DNA from: Rhizobium sp. Q54
Lineage (GTDB): Bacteria > Pseudomonadota > Alphaproteobacteria > Reyranellales > Reyranellaceae
Assembly (NCBI GenBank): GCA_945903635.1
Contig: CAMDOT010000008.1
Span: forward strand, 1-59,112
Length of the DNA stretch: 59,112 nucleotides
Direction: 5' to 3'
The first letter of the stretch is position 1; each line of letters begins with the position of its first letter. Below the pieces are notes generated by a model. It saw only the letters and a list, made by a program, of their open reading frames with translations. It made no database searches and was not told the DNA's origin. The position numbers were made by a program, and so were the translations under genes. Positions 7,795 to 17,797 of this stretch are shown here, piece by piece.

Positions 7795-9972
7795 ATGATT
7801 CGTCAGTTCGAACTCGTTGAGCGCGTACAGTCCTACGATCCGGAGGCGGACGAGGATGCGCTTAACCGCGCCTACGTCTATGGGCTGAAGAGGCACGGCA
7901 ATCAGCTCCGCGCCTCCGGCGACCCCTATTTTTCCCATCCCGTCGAGGTCGCCGGCATCCTGGCCGAGATGAAACTCGATACGGCCTCGATCGTCACCGG
8001 TCTGCTGCACGACACTCTCGAGGACACCGACGCCACGCGCGACGAAATCGCCGGCCTGTTCGGCGAGAACATCGCGCGCCTGGTTGACGGCGTGACCAAG
8101 CTGTCGCGGCTGGAGATCCAGTCCGAGAGCACCAAGGAAGCCGAGAACCTGCGCAAGCTGGTGCTCGCGATGTCGTCGGACATCCGGGTTCTGCTCGTGA
8201 AGCTCGCCGACCGCCTTCACAACATGCGGACGCTCCGCCACATCAAGGAGCCGGCGCGGCGCAAGCGCATCGCGCGCGAAACCATGGACCTCTATGCGCC
8301 GCTCGCGTCGCGCATCGGCATGGAAAAGGTCAAGCGCGAGCTCGAGGAACTGGCGTTCGCCGAGCTCAATCCTGACGGCCGGGGCTCGGTGGAGGCGCGT
8401 CTGGGCTATCTGCGTGAGCGCGGCGAAAGGCTGGTGCCCCAGATCGAGGCCGAGCTGGTCAAGACCCTGAAGGACGGCGGGCTCAATGCGCAGATCCAGG
8501 GCCGGGAGAAGACGCCCTACTCGATCTGGCGCAAGATGCAGACCAAGAACGTCTCGTTCGAGCAGCTCGCCGACATCATGGCGTTCCGCATTCTCGTGGA
8601 CGACGTCGCCCAGTGTTATCAGGCGCTGGGTCTGCTGCATGGCCGCTATCAGGTGTTGCCGCAGCGCTTCAAGGATTACATCTCCGTTCCCAAACCCAAC
8701 GGCTATCGCTCGTTGCACACCGGCGTCATCGGACCGCTCGGCCAGCGCATCGAGATCCAGATCCGGACCGCGGAGATGCAGGACCAGGCCGAGCGCGGCG
8801 TCGCCGCCCACTGGATTTACAAGCAGGGCGGGCCGTCGACCGACGCGCCGCAATACGCCTGGCTGCGCAGCCTCATCGATATCCTCGACAAGGCACCCAA
8901 CGCCGAGGAGTTCCTCGAGCACACCAAGCTCGAGATGTTCCAGGATCAGGTGTTCTGCTTCACGCCCAAGGGCAAGCTGATCGCGCTGCCGCGGGGCGCA
9001 ACGCCGATCGATTTCGCCTATGCCGTTCATAGCCAGGTCGGCGACACCTGCGTCGGATCCAAGATCAACGGCCGCATGCTGCCGCTGCGTACCCAGCTCG
9101 CCAACGGCGACCAGGTCGAGATCGTCACGTCGAAGGCGCAGACGCCGTCGCCGACCTGGGAGCGCTTCGTCGTCACTGGCAAGGCCAAGGCAGCCATACG
9201 GCGCTTCATCCGCACGCGCCAGCGCGAGCAGTACATCCAGCTCGGCAAGTCGTTGCTCAACAAGACGTTCCACGAGGAAGGTTACGAGGTCACGGAAAAG
9301 GGCCTCGATGGCGTGCGCGCCAACTTCAAGCAGACAACCACCGACGATCTGGTAGCCGCCGTCGGCGCCGGGCTGGTGGGCGCGCGCGAAGTGCTGACTG
9401 CCGTCTATCCGGGCCTGAAGCAGCCTCGCAAGGGGGGCGCCGACGTGGTGCCGATCTCGCGGGCACGGAACAAGGCCGGGAAGGCCGGCGATGGGACGCG
9501 GGGACCGAAGGAAGCCGGCCAGATCGCGATCCGCGGGTTGATCCCGGGCATGGCGGTTCATTTCGCCCGCTGCTGCCATCCACTGCCGGGCGACCGCATC
9601 GTCGGGATCATCACGACCGGCAAGGGCGTGACCATCCACACGATCGACTGCGCCACGCTCGAGAGTTTCTCCGAGGCGCCCGAGCGCTGGATCGATGTCG
9701 GCTGGGATTCGGTCGGCGAGGGTACGGCCACGGCCTATACCGGCCGCCTCAAGATCACGGTCGCCAACCAGCCGGGCAGCCTGTCGAGCCTGTCGACGGT
9801 GATCGCCCGCCATGAAGGCAATATTTCGAACCTGCGCATCGTCAACCGCTCCATGGATTTCTTCGACATGGTGATCGACGTCGAGGTCGCGGACGTGAAG
9901 CATCTTGCCGACATCACCGCAGCCCTTCGCGCGACGCCGGCCATCAATGCCGTCGAGCGCGCCCGCAATTGA
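7795..9972 (+). CDS. rsh: Bifunctional (p)ppGpp synthetase/hydrolase (Rel/SpoT homologue)
   Basis: Rsh makes and degrades the stringent-response alarmone (p)ppGpp. The 725-residue protein contains, in order, an HD hydrolase domain (LLHDTLEDTDAT and KLADRLHNMRTL), a synthetase domain (YSIWRKMQTKN; QRFKDYISVPKPNGYRSLHT, with an RFKD motif as in bifunctional enzymes), a TGS domain (FTPKGKLIALPRGATPIDFA), a helical and Cys/His-containing region (HFARCCHPLPGD) and a C-terminal ACT domain. The ATG at 7795 gives the usual MIRQFELVERV start; an in-frame GTG lies 9 bp earlier. Its leader contains a hairpin touching the start codon. A single such gene is usual in alphaproteobacteria. Confidence 0.95.
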   Translation: MIRQFELVERVQSYDPEADEDALNRAYVYGLKRHGNQLRASGDPYFSHPVEVAGILAEMKLDTASIVTGLLHDTLEDTDATRDEIAGLFGENIARLVDGVTKLSRLEIQSESTKEAENLRKLVLAMSSDIRVLLVKLADRLHNMRTLRHIKEPARRKRIARETMDLYAPLASRIGMEKVKRELEELAFAELNPDGRGSVEARLGYLRERGERLVPQIEAELVKTLKDGGLNAQIQGREKTPYSIWRKMQTKNVSFEQLADIMAFRILVDDVAQCYQALGLLHGRYQVLPQRFKDYISVPKPNGYRSLHTGVIGPLGQRIEIQIRTAEMQDQAERGVAAHWIYKQGGPSTDAPQYAWLRSLIDILDKAPNAEEFLEHTKLEMFQDQVFCFTPKGKLIALPRGATPIDFAYAVHSQVGDTCVGSKINGRMLPLRTQLANGDQVEIVTSKAQTPSPTWERFVVTGKAKAAIRRFIRTRQREQYIQLGKSLLNKTFHEEGYEVTEKGLDGVRANFKQTTTDDLVAAVGAGLVGAREVLTAVYPGLKQPRKGGADVVPISRARNKAGKAGDGTRGPKEAGQIAIRGLIPGMAVHFARCCHPLPGDRIVGIITTGKGVTIHTIDCATLESFSEAPERWIDVGWDSVGEGTATAYTGRLKITVANQPGSLSSLSTVIARHEGNISNLRIVNRSMDFFDMVIDVEVADVKHLADITAALRATPAINAVERARN

Positions 9973-10007
9973 CGATTCCTCCCGCCCTCATCTTGCGAAA
10001 GTAACGT

Positions 10008-10760
10008 ATGTCCGCGCAGTCCCGTTTGCGTCTTGGAGTGAACATCGATCACGTGGCGACGGTGCGCAACGCGCGCGGCGGCCATCTGCCCGACCCGTTG
10101 CGGGCGGCGCGCCTCGCCGAGGCCGCCGGCGCCGACGGCATCACGGCGCACCTTCGTGAAGACCGCCGGCACATCGTCGATGACGATATCGCCGGCCTGA
10201 TGCGCGACCTCAAGGTGCCGCTCAATTTCGAGATGGCGGCGACCGTGGAAATGGTCGACATCGCGCTTCGCCATCGCCCGCACGCCGCCTGCATCGTCCC
10301 CGAGAAGCGCGAGGAACGGACGACCGAAGGTGGGCTCGATGCGGCCGGCCAGCACAATCACCTGAAGCCGATGATCGCGAGGCTGCGCGATGCCGGCATT
10401 CGCGTGTCGCTGTTCATCGAGGCCGACCCGCGCCAGCTCGAGGCCGCGGTAGCGCTGGGCGCGCCGGTCGTCGAACTGCACACCGGCAGGTACTGCGAAC
10501 TGGACGGCAATGCCAAGCAGGCGGAGTTGATGCGGCTGCAGAAGGGAGCAGCGCTCTGCGCCAAGCTCGGGCTGGAGTGCCATGCCGGGCATGGGCTGAG
10601 CTATGGCGACGTCGGGCCGGTTGCCGCGATCCCCGAAGTGCGCGAACTCAACATCGGCCATTTCCTGATTGGAGAGGCGATCTTCGTCGGCCTGGAGCCT
10701 GCGATTCGGGAAATGCGCCGCCTCATGGATGCCGCGCGGGAATCGGGGACGGCCGCGTGA
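10008..10760 (+). CDS. pdxJ: Pyridoxine 5'-phosphate synthase
   Basis: PdxJ condenses 1-deoxyxylulose 5-phosphate with aminoacetone 3-phosphate to pyridoxine 5'-phosphate, the last step of the DXP-dependent vitamin B6 route. The 250-residue TIM barrel begins [17 protein letters not shown], continues with [14 protein letters not shown] and NFEMAAT, and ends with [19 protein letters not shown], all family blocks. The stop overlaps the acpS start (GTGA), so translation is coupled. The cytosolic location follows from the lack of a signal peptide. Confidence 0.95.
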   Translation: MSAQSRLRLGVNIDHVATVRNARGGHLPDPLRAARLAEAAGADGITAHLREDRRHIVDDDIAGLMRDLKVPLNFEMAATVEMVDIALRHRPHAACIVPEKREERTTEGGLDAAGQHNHLKPMIARLRDAGIRVSLFIEADPRQLEAAVALGAPVVELHTGRYCELDGNAKQAELMRLQKGAALCAKLGLECHAGHGLSYGDVGPVAAIPEVRELNIGHFLIGEAIFVGLEPAIREMRRLMDAARESGTAA

Positions 10761-11158
10761 TCATCGGCATCGGCAACGACCTTTGTGACATAAGGCGCAT
10801 CGAGAAGTCGCTGGAGAGGTTCGGCGACCGCTTCGTGCAGCGTGTCTTCACCGAGACGGAACAAAAGCGTTCGGAAGGCCGGGCCACACGGGCGGCCAGC
10901 TACGCCAAGCGGTTCGCCGCCAAGGAAGCATGTTCCAAGGCCCTGGGCACCGGACTCCGCCGGGGCGTCTATTGGCGTGACATGGGTGTCATCAATCAAC
11001 GCGGCGGCAAGCCGACCATGGCCTTGAGCGGCGGCGCACTGGTTCGCCTGCAGGAGATCACGCCGGCCGGAATGGCGGCCCAGATCGATCTCACCCTGAC
11101 TGACGAATATCCCCTGGCCCAGGCCATCGTGATCATTTCCGGCGTGCCCCAGCCGTGA
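10757..11158 (+). CDS. acpS: Holo-[acyl-carrier-protein] synthase
   Basis: AcpS transfers 4'-phosphopantetheine from CoA to acyl carrier protein. The 133-residue protein begins [19 protein letters not shown], with the Asp that binds magnesium, and contains [19 protein letters not shown] with the second metal-binding Glu. The start is a GTG overlapping the pdxJ stop by 4 bp, which agrees with the family N-terminus. It is followed by 191 bp without a gene (11159-11349) before lepB, where I see no RNA gene and only weak promoter-like sequences. Confidence 0.93.
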   Translation: MIIGIGNDLCDIRRIEKSLERFGDRFVQRVFTETEQKRSEGRATRAASYAKRFAAKEACSKALGTGLRRGVYWRDMGVINQRGGKPTMALSGGALVRLQEITPAGMAAQIDLTLTDEYPLAQAIVIISGVPQP

Positions 11159-11349
11159 GCGACCGTCGGCCGCAGGCTACTGACGCACATCCAGTGCAAG
11201 CCGTCATGTTGGCTCCGGGCTGCGTGCGATTCAGCCGGCTTGGCGCAGTCTTGAAATGACCAATATGCAGCACTCCCATGTGCCCTCGGAGCGGGAGACA
11301 TGGGCTGCCGGCCCTGCTATAGGCGCGGCTCGTTTGAACTGGAACGGCG

Positions 11350-12174
11350 ATGACGGACGTGGCTGAGCGTCGAAAGCGTGGGCAGGACAAGACCGGCGGG
11401 TGGGGCGAAACCATCCGGACGGTGGTCTATGCCGTTTTGATTGCGCTGGTCGTGCGGACTTTCGCCATCGAGCCGTTCAACATCCCCAGCGGATCGATGA
11501 TCCCGACCCTGCTGGTCGGCGACTATCTGTTCGTCTCGAAATATTCGTACGGCTACAGCAAGCACTCATTCCCGTTCTCGATGGGCCTCTTCCCGGGCCG
11601 CATATTCGGCAGCCCCCCCGAGCGTGGCGACGTCGCCGTGTTCAAGTATCCGGGCGACCAGGGCCAGGGCGTGAACCGCACCGACTACATCAAGCGTATC
11701 GTCGGCATGCCGGGCGACCGGATCCAGGTGACGAACGGCGTGCTCCACATCAATGGAACGGCAGTGCCGCGTCTGCGCATCGGCGACTATGTGAGGGGCA
11801 CCAACGGGCAGTATCAGAAGGGCACGCTGTACAGCGAGCAGTTGCCGAACGGTCGCCGCTATACGGTGCTCGAGTACAACGACAATGGTCCTTCCGACAA
11901 CACGCCGGAGTTCCTCGTTCCAGCCGGCAACTATTTCGTCATGGGCGACAATCGCGACGATTCGCTCGATAGCCGCACGCGCTTGATGTTGCGCGACTTC
12001 TCCGGAACGACCCGCGATCGCGACCAGCTCGGTTGGTACGTCCCCTCCGAGAATCTCGTCGGCCGGGCCGAGTTCATCTTCTTCTCCCATGATCCGGCTG
12101 TGGCCGGCTGGACTGAGCCATGGAAATGGCCGCAGGCCATCCGCTTCAACCGCTTCTTCATGGCGATCCACTGA
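11350..12174 (+). CDS. lepB: Signal peptidase I
   Basis: LepB cleaves Sec and Tat signal peptides on the periplasmic face of the membrane. The 274-residue protein has a cytoplasmic N-terminus, one membrane segment (TVVYAVLIALVVRTFAI), the catalytic Ser in PSGSMIPTLLVGDY, the catalytic Lys in DYIKRIVGMPGD, and the box-E motif MGDNRDDSLDSR. The order acpS-lepB-rnc-era is classical for alphaproteobacteria. Its last 55 bp overlap the rnc reading frame, so translation of the two is probably coupled. Confidence 0.95.
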   Translation: MTDVAERRKRGQDKTGGWGETIRTVVYAVLIALVVRTFAIEPFNIPSGSMIPTLLVGDYLFVSKYSYGYSKHSFPFSMGLFPGRIFGSPPERGDVAVFKYPGDQGQGVNRTDYIKRIVGMPGDRIQVTNGVLHINGTAVPRLRIGDYVRGTNGQYQKGTLYSEQLPNGRRYTVLEYNDNGPSDNTPEFLVPAGNYFVMGDNRDDSLDSRTRLMLRDFSGTTRDRDQLGWYVPSENLVGRAEFIFFSHDPAVAGWTEPWKWPQAIRFNRFFMAIH

Positions 12175-12878
12175 AGCCGGCCGAAGTCGATCTCGCGGCA
12201 CTGGCCGGCAAGATCGGCCATACTTTCGGGCGCGCCGAACTGGCGGCCGAAGCGCTCACCCACCGCGGTGCGCTCGATCGCCAGTCCGACCTGAAGGCCG
12301 CCTTTCCCCACGGCAACGAACGGCTGGAGTTCCTCGGCGACCGGGTACTGTCGCTTGCCGTGGCCGATCTGCTGCTCCGCCTTTTCCCGCATGAGCACGA
12401 GGGTGAGCTGGCGCGTCGTCATGCAGCGCTTGTCCGTGCCGAGACACTGGTTGAAATCGCAACGGCGATCGGGCTTGGCGCGGATATCAGGCTGGGAGAT
12501 TCGGAGCGTGCGCAGAGCGGCTCGGTGCGTCCGACCATTCTCGCCGATGCGCTGGAAGCGCTGCTCGGCGCCGTTTTCCTCGATGCCGGGTTTGCGGTGT
12601 CGGCCGCGTGCGTGCAGAAGCTGTGGGGCGAGCGGCTGACAAGCCAGGCCGCCGCACCCCGCGACCCCAAGACGGCGCTGCAGGAATGGGCACAGGCGAG
12701 ACGGTTGCCGCTTCCGGCCTACCGTGAGGTTGGCCGCGAAGGGCCTCCGCACGAGCCGCTGTTCGTCGTCGATGTCGCCATCAAGGGGCACGAGCCCGCG
12801 CAGGCGCGCGGCGGCAGCAAGCGCGAGGCCGAACGCCTGGCTGCGATCTCGCTTCTCGAACGTTTGAGCCAGGCATGA
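12120..12878 (+). CDS. rnc: Ribonuclease III
   Basis: RNase III cuts double-stranded RNA in rRNA precursors and regulatory duplexes. The 252-residue protein has the signature NERLEFLGDRVLSLAVADLL with catalytic acidic residues, a second acidic cluster at ADALEALLGAVFLD, and a C-terminal dsRNA-binding domain from DPKTALQEWAQ to GGSKREAERLAA. The start at 12120 lies 55 bp inside lepB; a second ATG at 12126 is equally possible, and no later ATG keeps the whole domain. The stop overlaps era by 4 bp. Confidence 0.94.
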   Translation: MEMAAGHPLQPLLHGDPLKPAEVDLAALAGKIGHTFGRAELAAEALTHRGALDRQSDLKAAFPHGNERLEFLGDRVLSLAVADLLLRLFPHEHEGELARRHAALVRAETLVEIATAIGLGADIRLGDSERAQSGSVRPTILADALEALLGAVFLDAGFAVSAACVQKLWGERLTSQAAAPRDPKTALQEWAQARRLPLPAYREVGREGPPHEPLFVVDVAIKGHEPAQARGGSKREAERLAAISLLERLSQA

Positions 12879-13795
12879 CCACACAGAATACGCGCGCCGG
12901 CTTCGTGGCCATCGTGGGCGCTCCCAATGCCGGCAAGTCGACCCTGGTCAACGCCATGGTCGGCTCGAAGGTGAGCATCGTGTCGCCCAAGGTGCAGACC
13001 ACGCGCATGCGCGTGATCGGCATCGCCATGGCGGATCTCGCCGATGGCGGCCGCGCGCAAGCCATTCTGGTCGATACGCCCGGCATCTTCCGGGTCGCCA
13101 AGCGCCGGCTGGAACGGGCCATGGTGGCCGCCGCGTGGCGTGGCGCCGAGGACGCCGATCTGGTGGCCTTGGTCGTCGATGCCGAGCGCGGCATCGGCCA
13201 GGAGACACGCGCCATCATCGAGCGGCTGAAGGAATCGCGAGCCCCGCGCTTCGTGATCCTCAACAAGATCGATGTCGTGCCGCGCGAAAACCTGCTGGCA
13301 CTTACGTCCGAGTTGAACGCCCTGCTGCCGTTCGAGCGGACCTTCATGGTGAGCGCGCTCAAGAACGATGGCGTAGGCGACGTCCTGACGACGCTGGCGG
13401 CTCTCCTGCCGGCAGGGCCGTTTCTCTACCCCGAGGACCAGGCCGCCGACCTGCCGCTGCGTCTGTTGGCGGCCGAGGTCACGCGCGAGCAGGTCTTTCT
13501 GCAGCTTCACCAGGAACTGCCTTACGAGGCGGCGGTCGAGACGGAGAAGTGGGAAGACCGTCCCGACGGCAGCGTTCGCATCGAGCAGATCATCTACGTG
13601 CAGCGCGACGGTCAGCGCGCGATCTTCCTTGGCAAGGGCGGGGCGCGCATCAAGCAGATCGGCGCCCGTGCCCGACACGAACTCGCCGAGATGCTGGAGC
13701 GGCCGGTCCACCTGTTCCTGCACGTCAAGGTGAGCGAGCGCTGGGCCGACGATCCGGCCCACTACCGTACCATCGGGCTCGACTACGAGCCTTAG
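12875..13795 (+). CDS. era: GTPase Era
   Basis: Era is an essential GTPase that binds the 3' end of 16S rRNA and helps mature the 30S subunit. The 306-residue protein has G1 (GAPNAGKST), the switch I region KVQTTRMR, G3 (DTPGIF), G4 (NKID) and a C-terminal KH RNA-binding domain with AIFLGKGGARIKQIG. The ATGA overlap with rnc shows operon structure. Length and motif order are normal. Confidence 0.96.
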   Translation: MTTQNTRAGFVAIVGAPNAGKSTLVNAMVGSKVSIVSPKVQTTRMRVIGIAMADLADGGRAQAILVDTPGIFRVAKRRLERAMVAAAWRGAEDADLVALVVDAERGIGQETRAIIERLKESRAPRFVILNKIDVVPRENLLALTSELNALLPFERTFMVSALKNDGVGDVLTTLAALLPAGPFLYPEDQAADLPLRLLAAEVTREQVFLQLHQELPYEAAVETEKWEDRPDGSVRIEQIIYVQRDGQRAIFLGKGGARIKQIGARARHELAEMLERPVHLFLHVKVSERWADDPAHYRTIGLDYEP

Positions 13796-13835
13796 TCCGC
13801 TGGCGCGAACGCGCCAAACGCGGCATACCCGGGAT

Positions 13836-14552
13836 ATGGACTGGAGCGATGAAGGTATCGTGCTGTCGGCACGGCCCCATGGTGAAAGCGGTCTCATCGT
13901 GTCGCTCCTGACCCGGGCGCATGGCCGACACGCAGGCTTCGTGCCGGGCGGCGGCTCGCGGCGGTCCAGTGCGGTTTGGCAAATTGGCAATGTTGTCGAA
14001 GTCGGATGGCGGGCGCGCCTGTCCGACCAGCTCGGCAACTACACTGGCGAGCTGCGTGAGCCGCATGCCGCCCGCGCCCTGGACGATGCCGTCGAATTGG
14101 CCGGCCTGTCCGCAGCTTGCGCCGTGGCCGATACCGCCCTGCCGGAGCGCGAGCCGCATCCCGCGATGTTCGACGGCTTCCGCGCCTTCCTGGGCGTGCT
14201 CGGCCATCCCGGCTGGCCTGCGATCTACGTCCGCCTGGAACTGGGCCTTTTGCAGGAGCTGGGCTTCGGCCTCGACCTGGAAAAATGTGCTGCAACCGGC
14301 GCCACCGATGACCTGGCCTATGTCTCTCCCAAGACCGGGCGGGCGGTGTCGCGCGTGGCAGCCGGCCCCTACAAGGAGAAGCTGCTGGCGCTGCCGGCCT
14401 TTCTGTCCACCGGCGGATTGCCGTCCGACGACGAGCATTTGCGCCAAGGCCTCGATTTGACGGGCTATTTCCTCGAGCGGCACGTCTATTGGCCACACAA
14501 CAAGCCCTTGCCTCCCGCGCGGGCGAGATTTATGGAAACGCTTCAGCGCTAA
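13836..14552 (+). CDS. recO: DNA repair protein RecO
   Basis: RecO anneals SSB-coated DNA and loads RecA with RecR and RecF. The 238-residue protein has the N-terminal OB fold, beginning MDWSDEGIVLSARPHGESG, followed by the helical domain. The zinc-finger cysteines of many RecO proteins are absent, which I believe is common in this group but cannot verify here. It follows era by 40 bp. recR is also in the window (27732-28325) on the other strand. Confidence 0.9.
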   Translation: MDWSDEGIVLSARPHGESGLIVSLLTRAHGRHAGFVPGGGSRRSSAVWQIGNVVEVGWRARLSDQLGNYTGELREPHAARALDDAVELAGLSAACAVADTALPEREPHPAMFDGFRAFLGVLGHPGWPAIYVRLELGLLQELGFGLDLEKCAATGATDDLAYVSPKTGRAVSRVAAGPYKEKLLALPAFLSTGGLPSDDEHLRQGLDLTGYFLERHVYWPHNKPLPPARARFMETLQR

Positions 14553-14605
14553 AATAACAATGGTCGCGGCTAGAATCGCGATCGGTCCCCTCTTCAGTCC
14601 CGTCG

Positions 14606-16849
14606 ATGGCAAAACGCAACACAAACGTCATTCCGCTCGCCGCCGTGAAGCCGGTGCAATTCGGACAGGCACTCTCCGAGCGCTACCTGTCCTATGCGCT
14701 GTCGACCATCATGTCGCGCTCGCTGCCCGACGTGCGCGACGGGCTGAAGCCCGTGCATCGCCGGCTGATGCACGCCATGCGCCTGCTGCGGCTCGATCCC
14801 ACCAGCGCCTTCAAGAAGAGCGCGCGCGTGGTCGGCGACGTGATCGGCCAGTATCATCCGCACGGCGACCAGTCGATCTACGACGCGCTGGTGCGCCTGG
14901 CCCAGGAATTCTCCGTCCGCTATCCGCTGATCGAGGGCCAGGGTAACTTCGGCAATATCGACGGTGATAACCCTGCCGCGATGCGTTACACCGAGGCGCG
15001 CCTCACTGCGGTCGCCGAGGCGCTGCTGGGCGGCATCGACGAGAATGCCGTCGACTTTCGGCCGAACTACGATGGCTCGACTGACGAGCCGATCGTGTTG
15101 CCGGGCGGCTTCCCGAACCTGCTGGCCAATGGCTCGGCCGGCATCGCCGTCGGCATGGCAACCTCGATTCCGCCGCACAATGCGGGCGAGCTGTGCGACG
15201 CGCTGCTGCACCTGATCAAGACGCCAAACGCACGCATCGACACCCTTGTCGACATGGTGAAGGGCCCGGACTTCCCGACTGGCGGCGTCCTGGTGGAATC
15301 GCGCGAGTCGATGGTCGAGTCTTACAAGACCGGCCGCGGCGCCTTCCGGCTGCGCGCGCGCTGGAGCAAGGAAGAGCTGCCGCGCGGCCAGTACCGGATC
15401 ATCATCACCGAGATCCCGTACCAAGTGCAGAAAGGCCGGCTGATCGAGCGGATCGCCGAGATCATCAACGCCAAGAAGCTGCCGATCCTGGAAGACGTGC
15501 GCGACGAATCGGCCGAGGACGTCCGCATCATCCTCGAGCCACGCACCGGCCAGGTGCCGGCCGAACTCTTGATGGAGCAGCTCTTCAAGCTGACTGATCT
15601 CGAGATCCGATTTCCGCTCAACCTGAACGTCCTCGACAAGGACAACACGCCCCATGTGATGGACCTGCGCGAGGCACTGCAGGCCTACCTCGACCATCGC
15701 CGGGAGGTGCTGATCCGGCGCTCGACGTTCCGGCTCGAGGCGATCGAGCGGCGGCTCGAGATCCTCGAAGGCTATTTGATCGCCTATCTCAATCTCGACA
15801 AGCTGATCAAGATCATCCGCGAGGAAGACGAGCCCAAGCCCAAGATGATCAAGGCTTTCGGGCTGACCGACAATCAGGCCGAGGCGATCCTCAACATGCG
15901 GCTACGCGCGTTGCGCCGGCTGGAAGAGTTTGAGATCAAGGGCGAACACAAGAAACTCTCGGCCGAGCAAAAGGACCTCAAGGCGCTGCTCAAGGACGAG
16001 AAGCTGCAGTGGGGCAAGGTCGCCGACCAAGTGCAGGAAACCAAGGCCAAGTTCGGCCAGAAGACCGCGCTGGGCAAGCGCCGCACCGAGGTCGCCGACG
16101 TGCCGGTCGAGATCGAGCACGCGATCGAGGATTTCGTCGAGCGCGAGCCCATGACCGTGATCTGCTCGGACAAGGGCTGGATCCGCGCCGCCAAGGGCCA
16201 TCTCGACGACAAGCAAGCAGCCGACCTCAAGTTCAAGGAGGGTGACGGCCCGCGCTTCGCGGTCCACGCCCAGTCGACCGACAAGATCCTGGTGTTCGGC
16301 ACCAACGGCCGGTTCTACACGCTGCCCTGTGACAAGCTGCCGAGCGCGCGCGGCCACGGCGAGCCGATTCGGTTGATGATCGAGCTCGGCAACGAGCATG
16401 ACATCGTGCAACTCGAGGTGTTCAAGGGCGGACGCAAGTTCCTGGTCGCCTCGGATGCCGGTCGTGGCTTCGTCGTACCGGAGGACGAGGTCGTCGCGCA
16501 GACCAAGAACGGCAAGCAGGCGCTCAATCTGGCAGACAAGGAAAGGGCCGTGGCCTTTTCGATCATGCCCGAGGGCGCCGATTCGATTGCGGTGCTGAGC
16601 GAAGGCAGGAAGCTCCTGATCTTCCCCCTGGAGCAAGTGCCGGAGATGAGCCGCGGCCGCGGGGTCCTGTTGCAGAAGTCGAAGGCCGACAGACTCTCCG
16701 ATGCGCAGGTCTTCAAGCTGGGTGACGGCCTGGCCTGGGGCAACCGGCTGATCCCGGCCGGCGAGCTGAAATTCTGGCGTGGCGAGCGGGCCCAGGCGGG
16801 GCGAATGCCGGAAAAGGGCTGGCCGCGCGCCAAACGCTTCAAGGATTGA
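14606..16849 (+). CDS. parC: DNA topoisomerase IV subunit A
   Basis: ParC is the DNA-cleaving subunit of topoisomerase IV, which decatenates daughter chromosomes. The 747-residue protein starts with the breakage-reunion domain: active-site Tyr129 is in [11 protein letters not shown], and the quinolone-contact loop is [13 protein letters not shown] at residues 84-96. A coiled-coil stretch follows in the middle, and C-terminal beta-pinwheel blades start near residue 500. At the position of E. coli ParC Ser80 this protein has Gln89, and at Glu84 it has Asp93. The partner parE (topoisomerase) gene is not in the window. It reads into uppP without a gap. Confidence 0.94.
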   Translation: MAKRNTNVIPLAAVKPVQFGQALSERYLSYALSTIMSRSLPDVRDGLKPVHRRLMHAMRLLRLDPTSAFKKSARVVGDVIGQYHPHGDQSIYDALVRLAQEFSVRYPLIEGQGNFGNIDGDNPAAMRYTEARLTAVAEALLGGIDENAVDFRPNYDGSTDEPIVLPGGFPNLLANGSAGIAVGMATSIPPHNAGELCDALLHLIKTPNARIDTLVDMVKGPDFPTGGVLVESRESMVESYKTGRGAFRLRARWSKEELPRGQYRIIITEIPYQVQKGRLIERIAEIINAKKLPILEDVRDESAEDVRIILEPRTGQVPAELLMEQLFKLTDLEIRFPLNLNVLDKDNTPHVMDLREALQAYLDHRREVLIRRSTFRLEAIERRLEILEGYLIAYLNLDKLIKIIREEDEPKPKMIKAFGLTDNQAEAILNMRLRALRRLEEFEIKGEHKKLSAEQKDLKALLKDEKLQWGKVADQVQETKAKFGQKTALGKRRTEVADVPVEIEHAIEDFVEREPMTVICSDKGWIRAAKGHLDDKQAADLKFKEGDGPRFAVHAQSTDKILVFGTNGRFYTLPCDKLPSARGHGEPIRLMIELGNEHDIVQLEVFKGGRKFLVASDAGRGFVVPEDEVVAQTKNGKQALNLADKERAVAFSIMPEGADSIAVLSEGRKLLIFPLEQVPEMSRGRGVLLQKSKADRLSDAQVFKLGDGLAWGNRLIPAGELKFWRGERAQAGRMPEKGWPRAKRFKD

Positions 16850-16854
16850 CGGGC

Positions 16855-17661
16855 ATGGACCTGACGCTGATCTGGAAGACGGTGCTGATCGGCGTCGTCG
16901 AGGGCCTCACCGAATTCCTTCCGGTATCCTCGACCGGCCACATTATCCTGGCCGAGGAGCTGCTGAACTTCCAGGGCCCGCCCGGCAAGGTCTTCGAGAT
17001 CGTGATCCAGCTCGGCGCGATCCTCGCGGTGTGTTTCCTCTACCGTCGAAAGCTCTGGAATACCGCGACAGGCGTCCTCGCGCGCGACCAGCGCGCCCTC
17101 CGGTTCGCGGCGGCGATCGTCGTTGCCTTCCTGCCAGCGGCCGTCGTCGGCGTGGCGGCCCACAAATACATCAAGTCGGTGCTTTTCAACCCGATGGTCG
17201 TGGCGATCGCGCTGATCGTGGGAGGCGTGGCCATCCTCGTCATCGAGCGTTTCGCGCAGCGTCCGCGCATCAAGTCTGTCGATGACGTCGACCTCAAGAC
17301 GGCTTTCCTGATCGGTCTCTGCCAGTGCCTTGCGATGGTGCCTGGTGTGTCGCGCGCTGGTGCTACGATCATGGGCGCGCGCGTCTTTCGTGTCGACCGC
17401 GCGACAGCAGCGGAGTTTTCGTTCTTCCTCGCCATCCCGACCATGGTCGGGGCAAGTGTCTACGACCTCTACAAGAACTGGTCGGTTCTGAGCTGGGACC
17501 ACGGAGCGGTCATCGCCCTGGGGTTCGTCGTGGCATTCGTTTCGGCGGCCATCGTCGTCGGTGCCTTCGTCCGGTTTATCAGCCGTCACGGCTTCGCGGT
17601 TTTCGCTTGGTACCGCATCGTCGTGGGTGGGCTTGCACTGGCGTTTTTGCTGCTGCGCTGA
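16855..17661 (+). CDS. uppP: Undecaprenyl-diphosphate phosphatase
   Basis: UppP (BacA) dephosphorylates undecaprenyl pyrophosphate to recycle the lipid carrier for peptidoglycan and other cell-wall polymers. The 268-residue membrane protein has the motif VVEGLTEFLPVSSTGHIIL near the N-terminus and PGVSRAGATIMGAR in the middle, both family catalytic regions, with about eight hydrophobic helices. The ATG at 16855 follows the parC stop by 5 bp with AAGGA upstream; an overlapping in-frame TTG at 16846 is less likely. Bacitracin resistance is a known side effect of high expression in this family. Confidence 0.95.
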   Translation: MDLTLIWKTVLIGVVEGLTEFLPVSSTGHIILAEELLNFQGPPGKVFEIVIQLGAILAVCFLYRRKLWNTATGVLARDQRALRFAAAIVVAFLPAAVVGVAAHKYIKSVLFNPMVVAIALIVGGVAILVIERFAQRPRIKSVDDVDLKTAFLIGLCQCLAMVPGVSRAGATIMGARVFRVDRATAAEFSFFLAIPTMVGASVYDLYKNWSVLSWDHGAVIALGFVVAFVSAAIVVGAFVRFISRHGFAVFAWYRIVVGGLALAFLLLR

Positions 17662-17745
17662 GGCTCAAACTGCAGCTTGGAAATGGCGACCGCGACGCGC
17701 TTTCCATCCCTGGTGGGGCATGCGATAAACGCGCCATCTTCGCTA

Positions 17746-17761
17746 ATTCGCTTAGCGGAAT
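17746..17761 (+). promoter_or_regulatory. Dyad ATTCGCTTAGCGGAAT upstream of TRAP SBP copy 1
   Basis: This is the copy-1 version of an ATTC-N8-GGAAT dyad that precedes each copy of the array. It lies 37 bp before the ATG at 17798. It also overlaps a CGCTAA/TTAGCG inverted repeat. The 17662-17797 gap otherwise shows only a GGGAG ribosome site. Confidence 0.45.
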
Positions 17762-17797
17762 ATGGATATTGATTGAGGTTTAAAGGGAGATTCTTCA

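Noticed and set aside
7327..9903. 858-codon open frame on the minus strand over rsh
   Set aside because: It is antisense to a complete rsh with all domains, has the His/Arg/Asp-rich composition of GC-rich shadow frames, and has no family resemblance.
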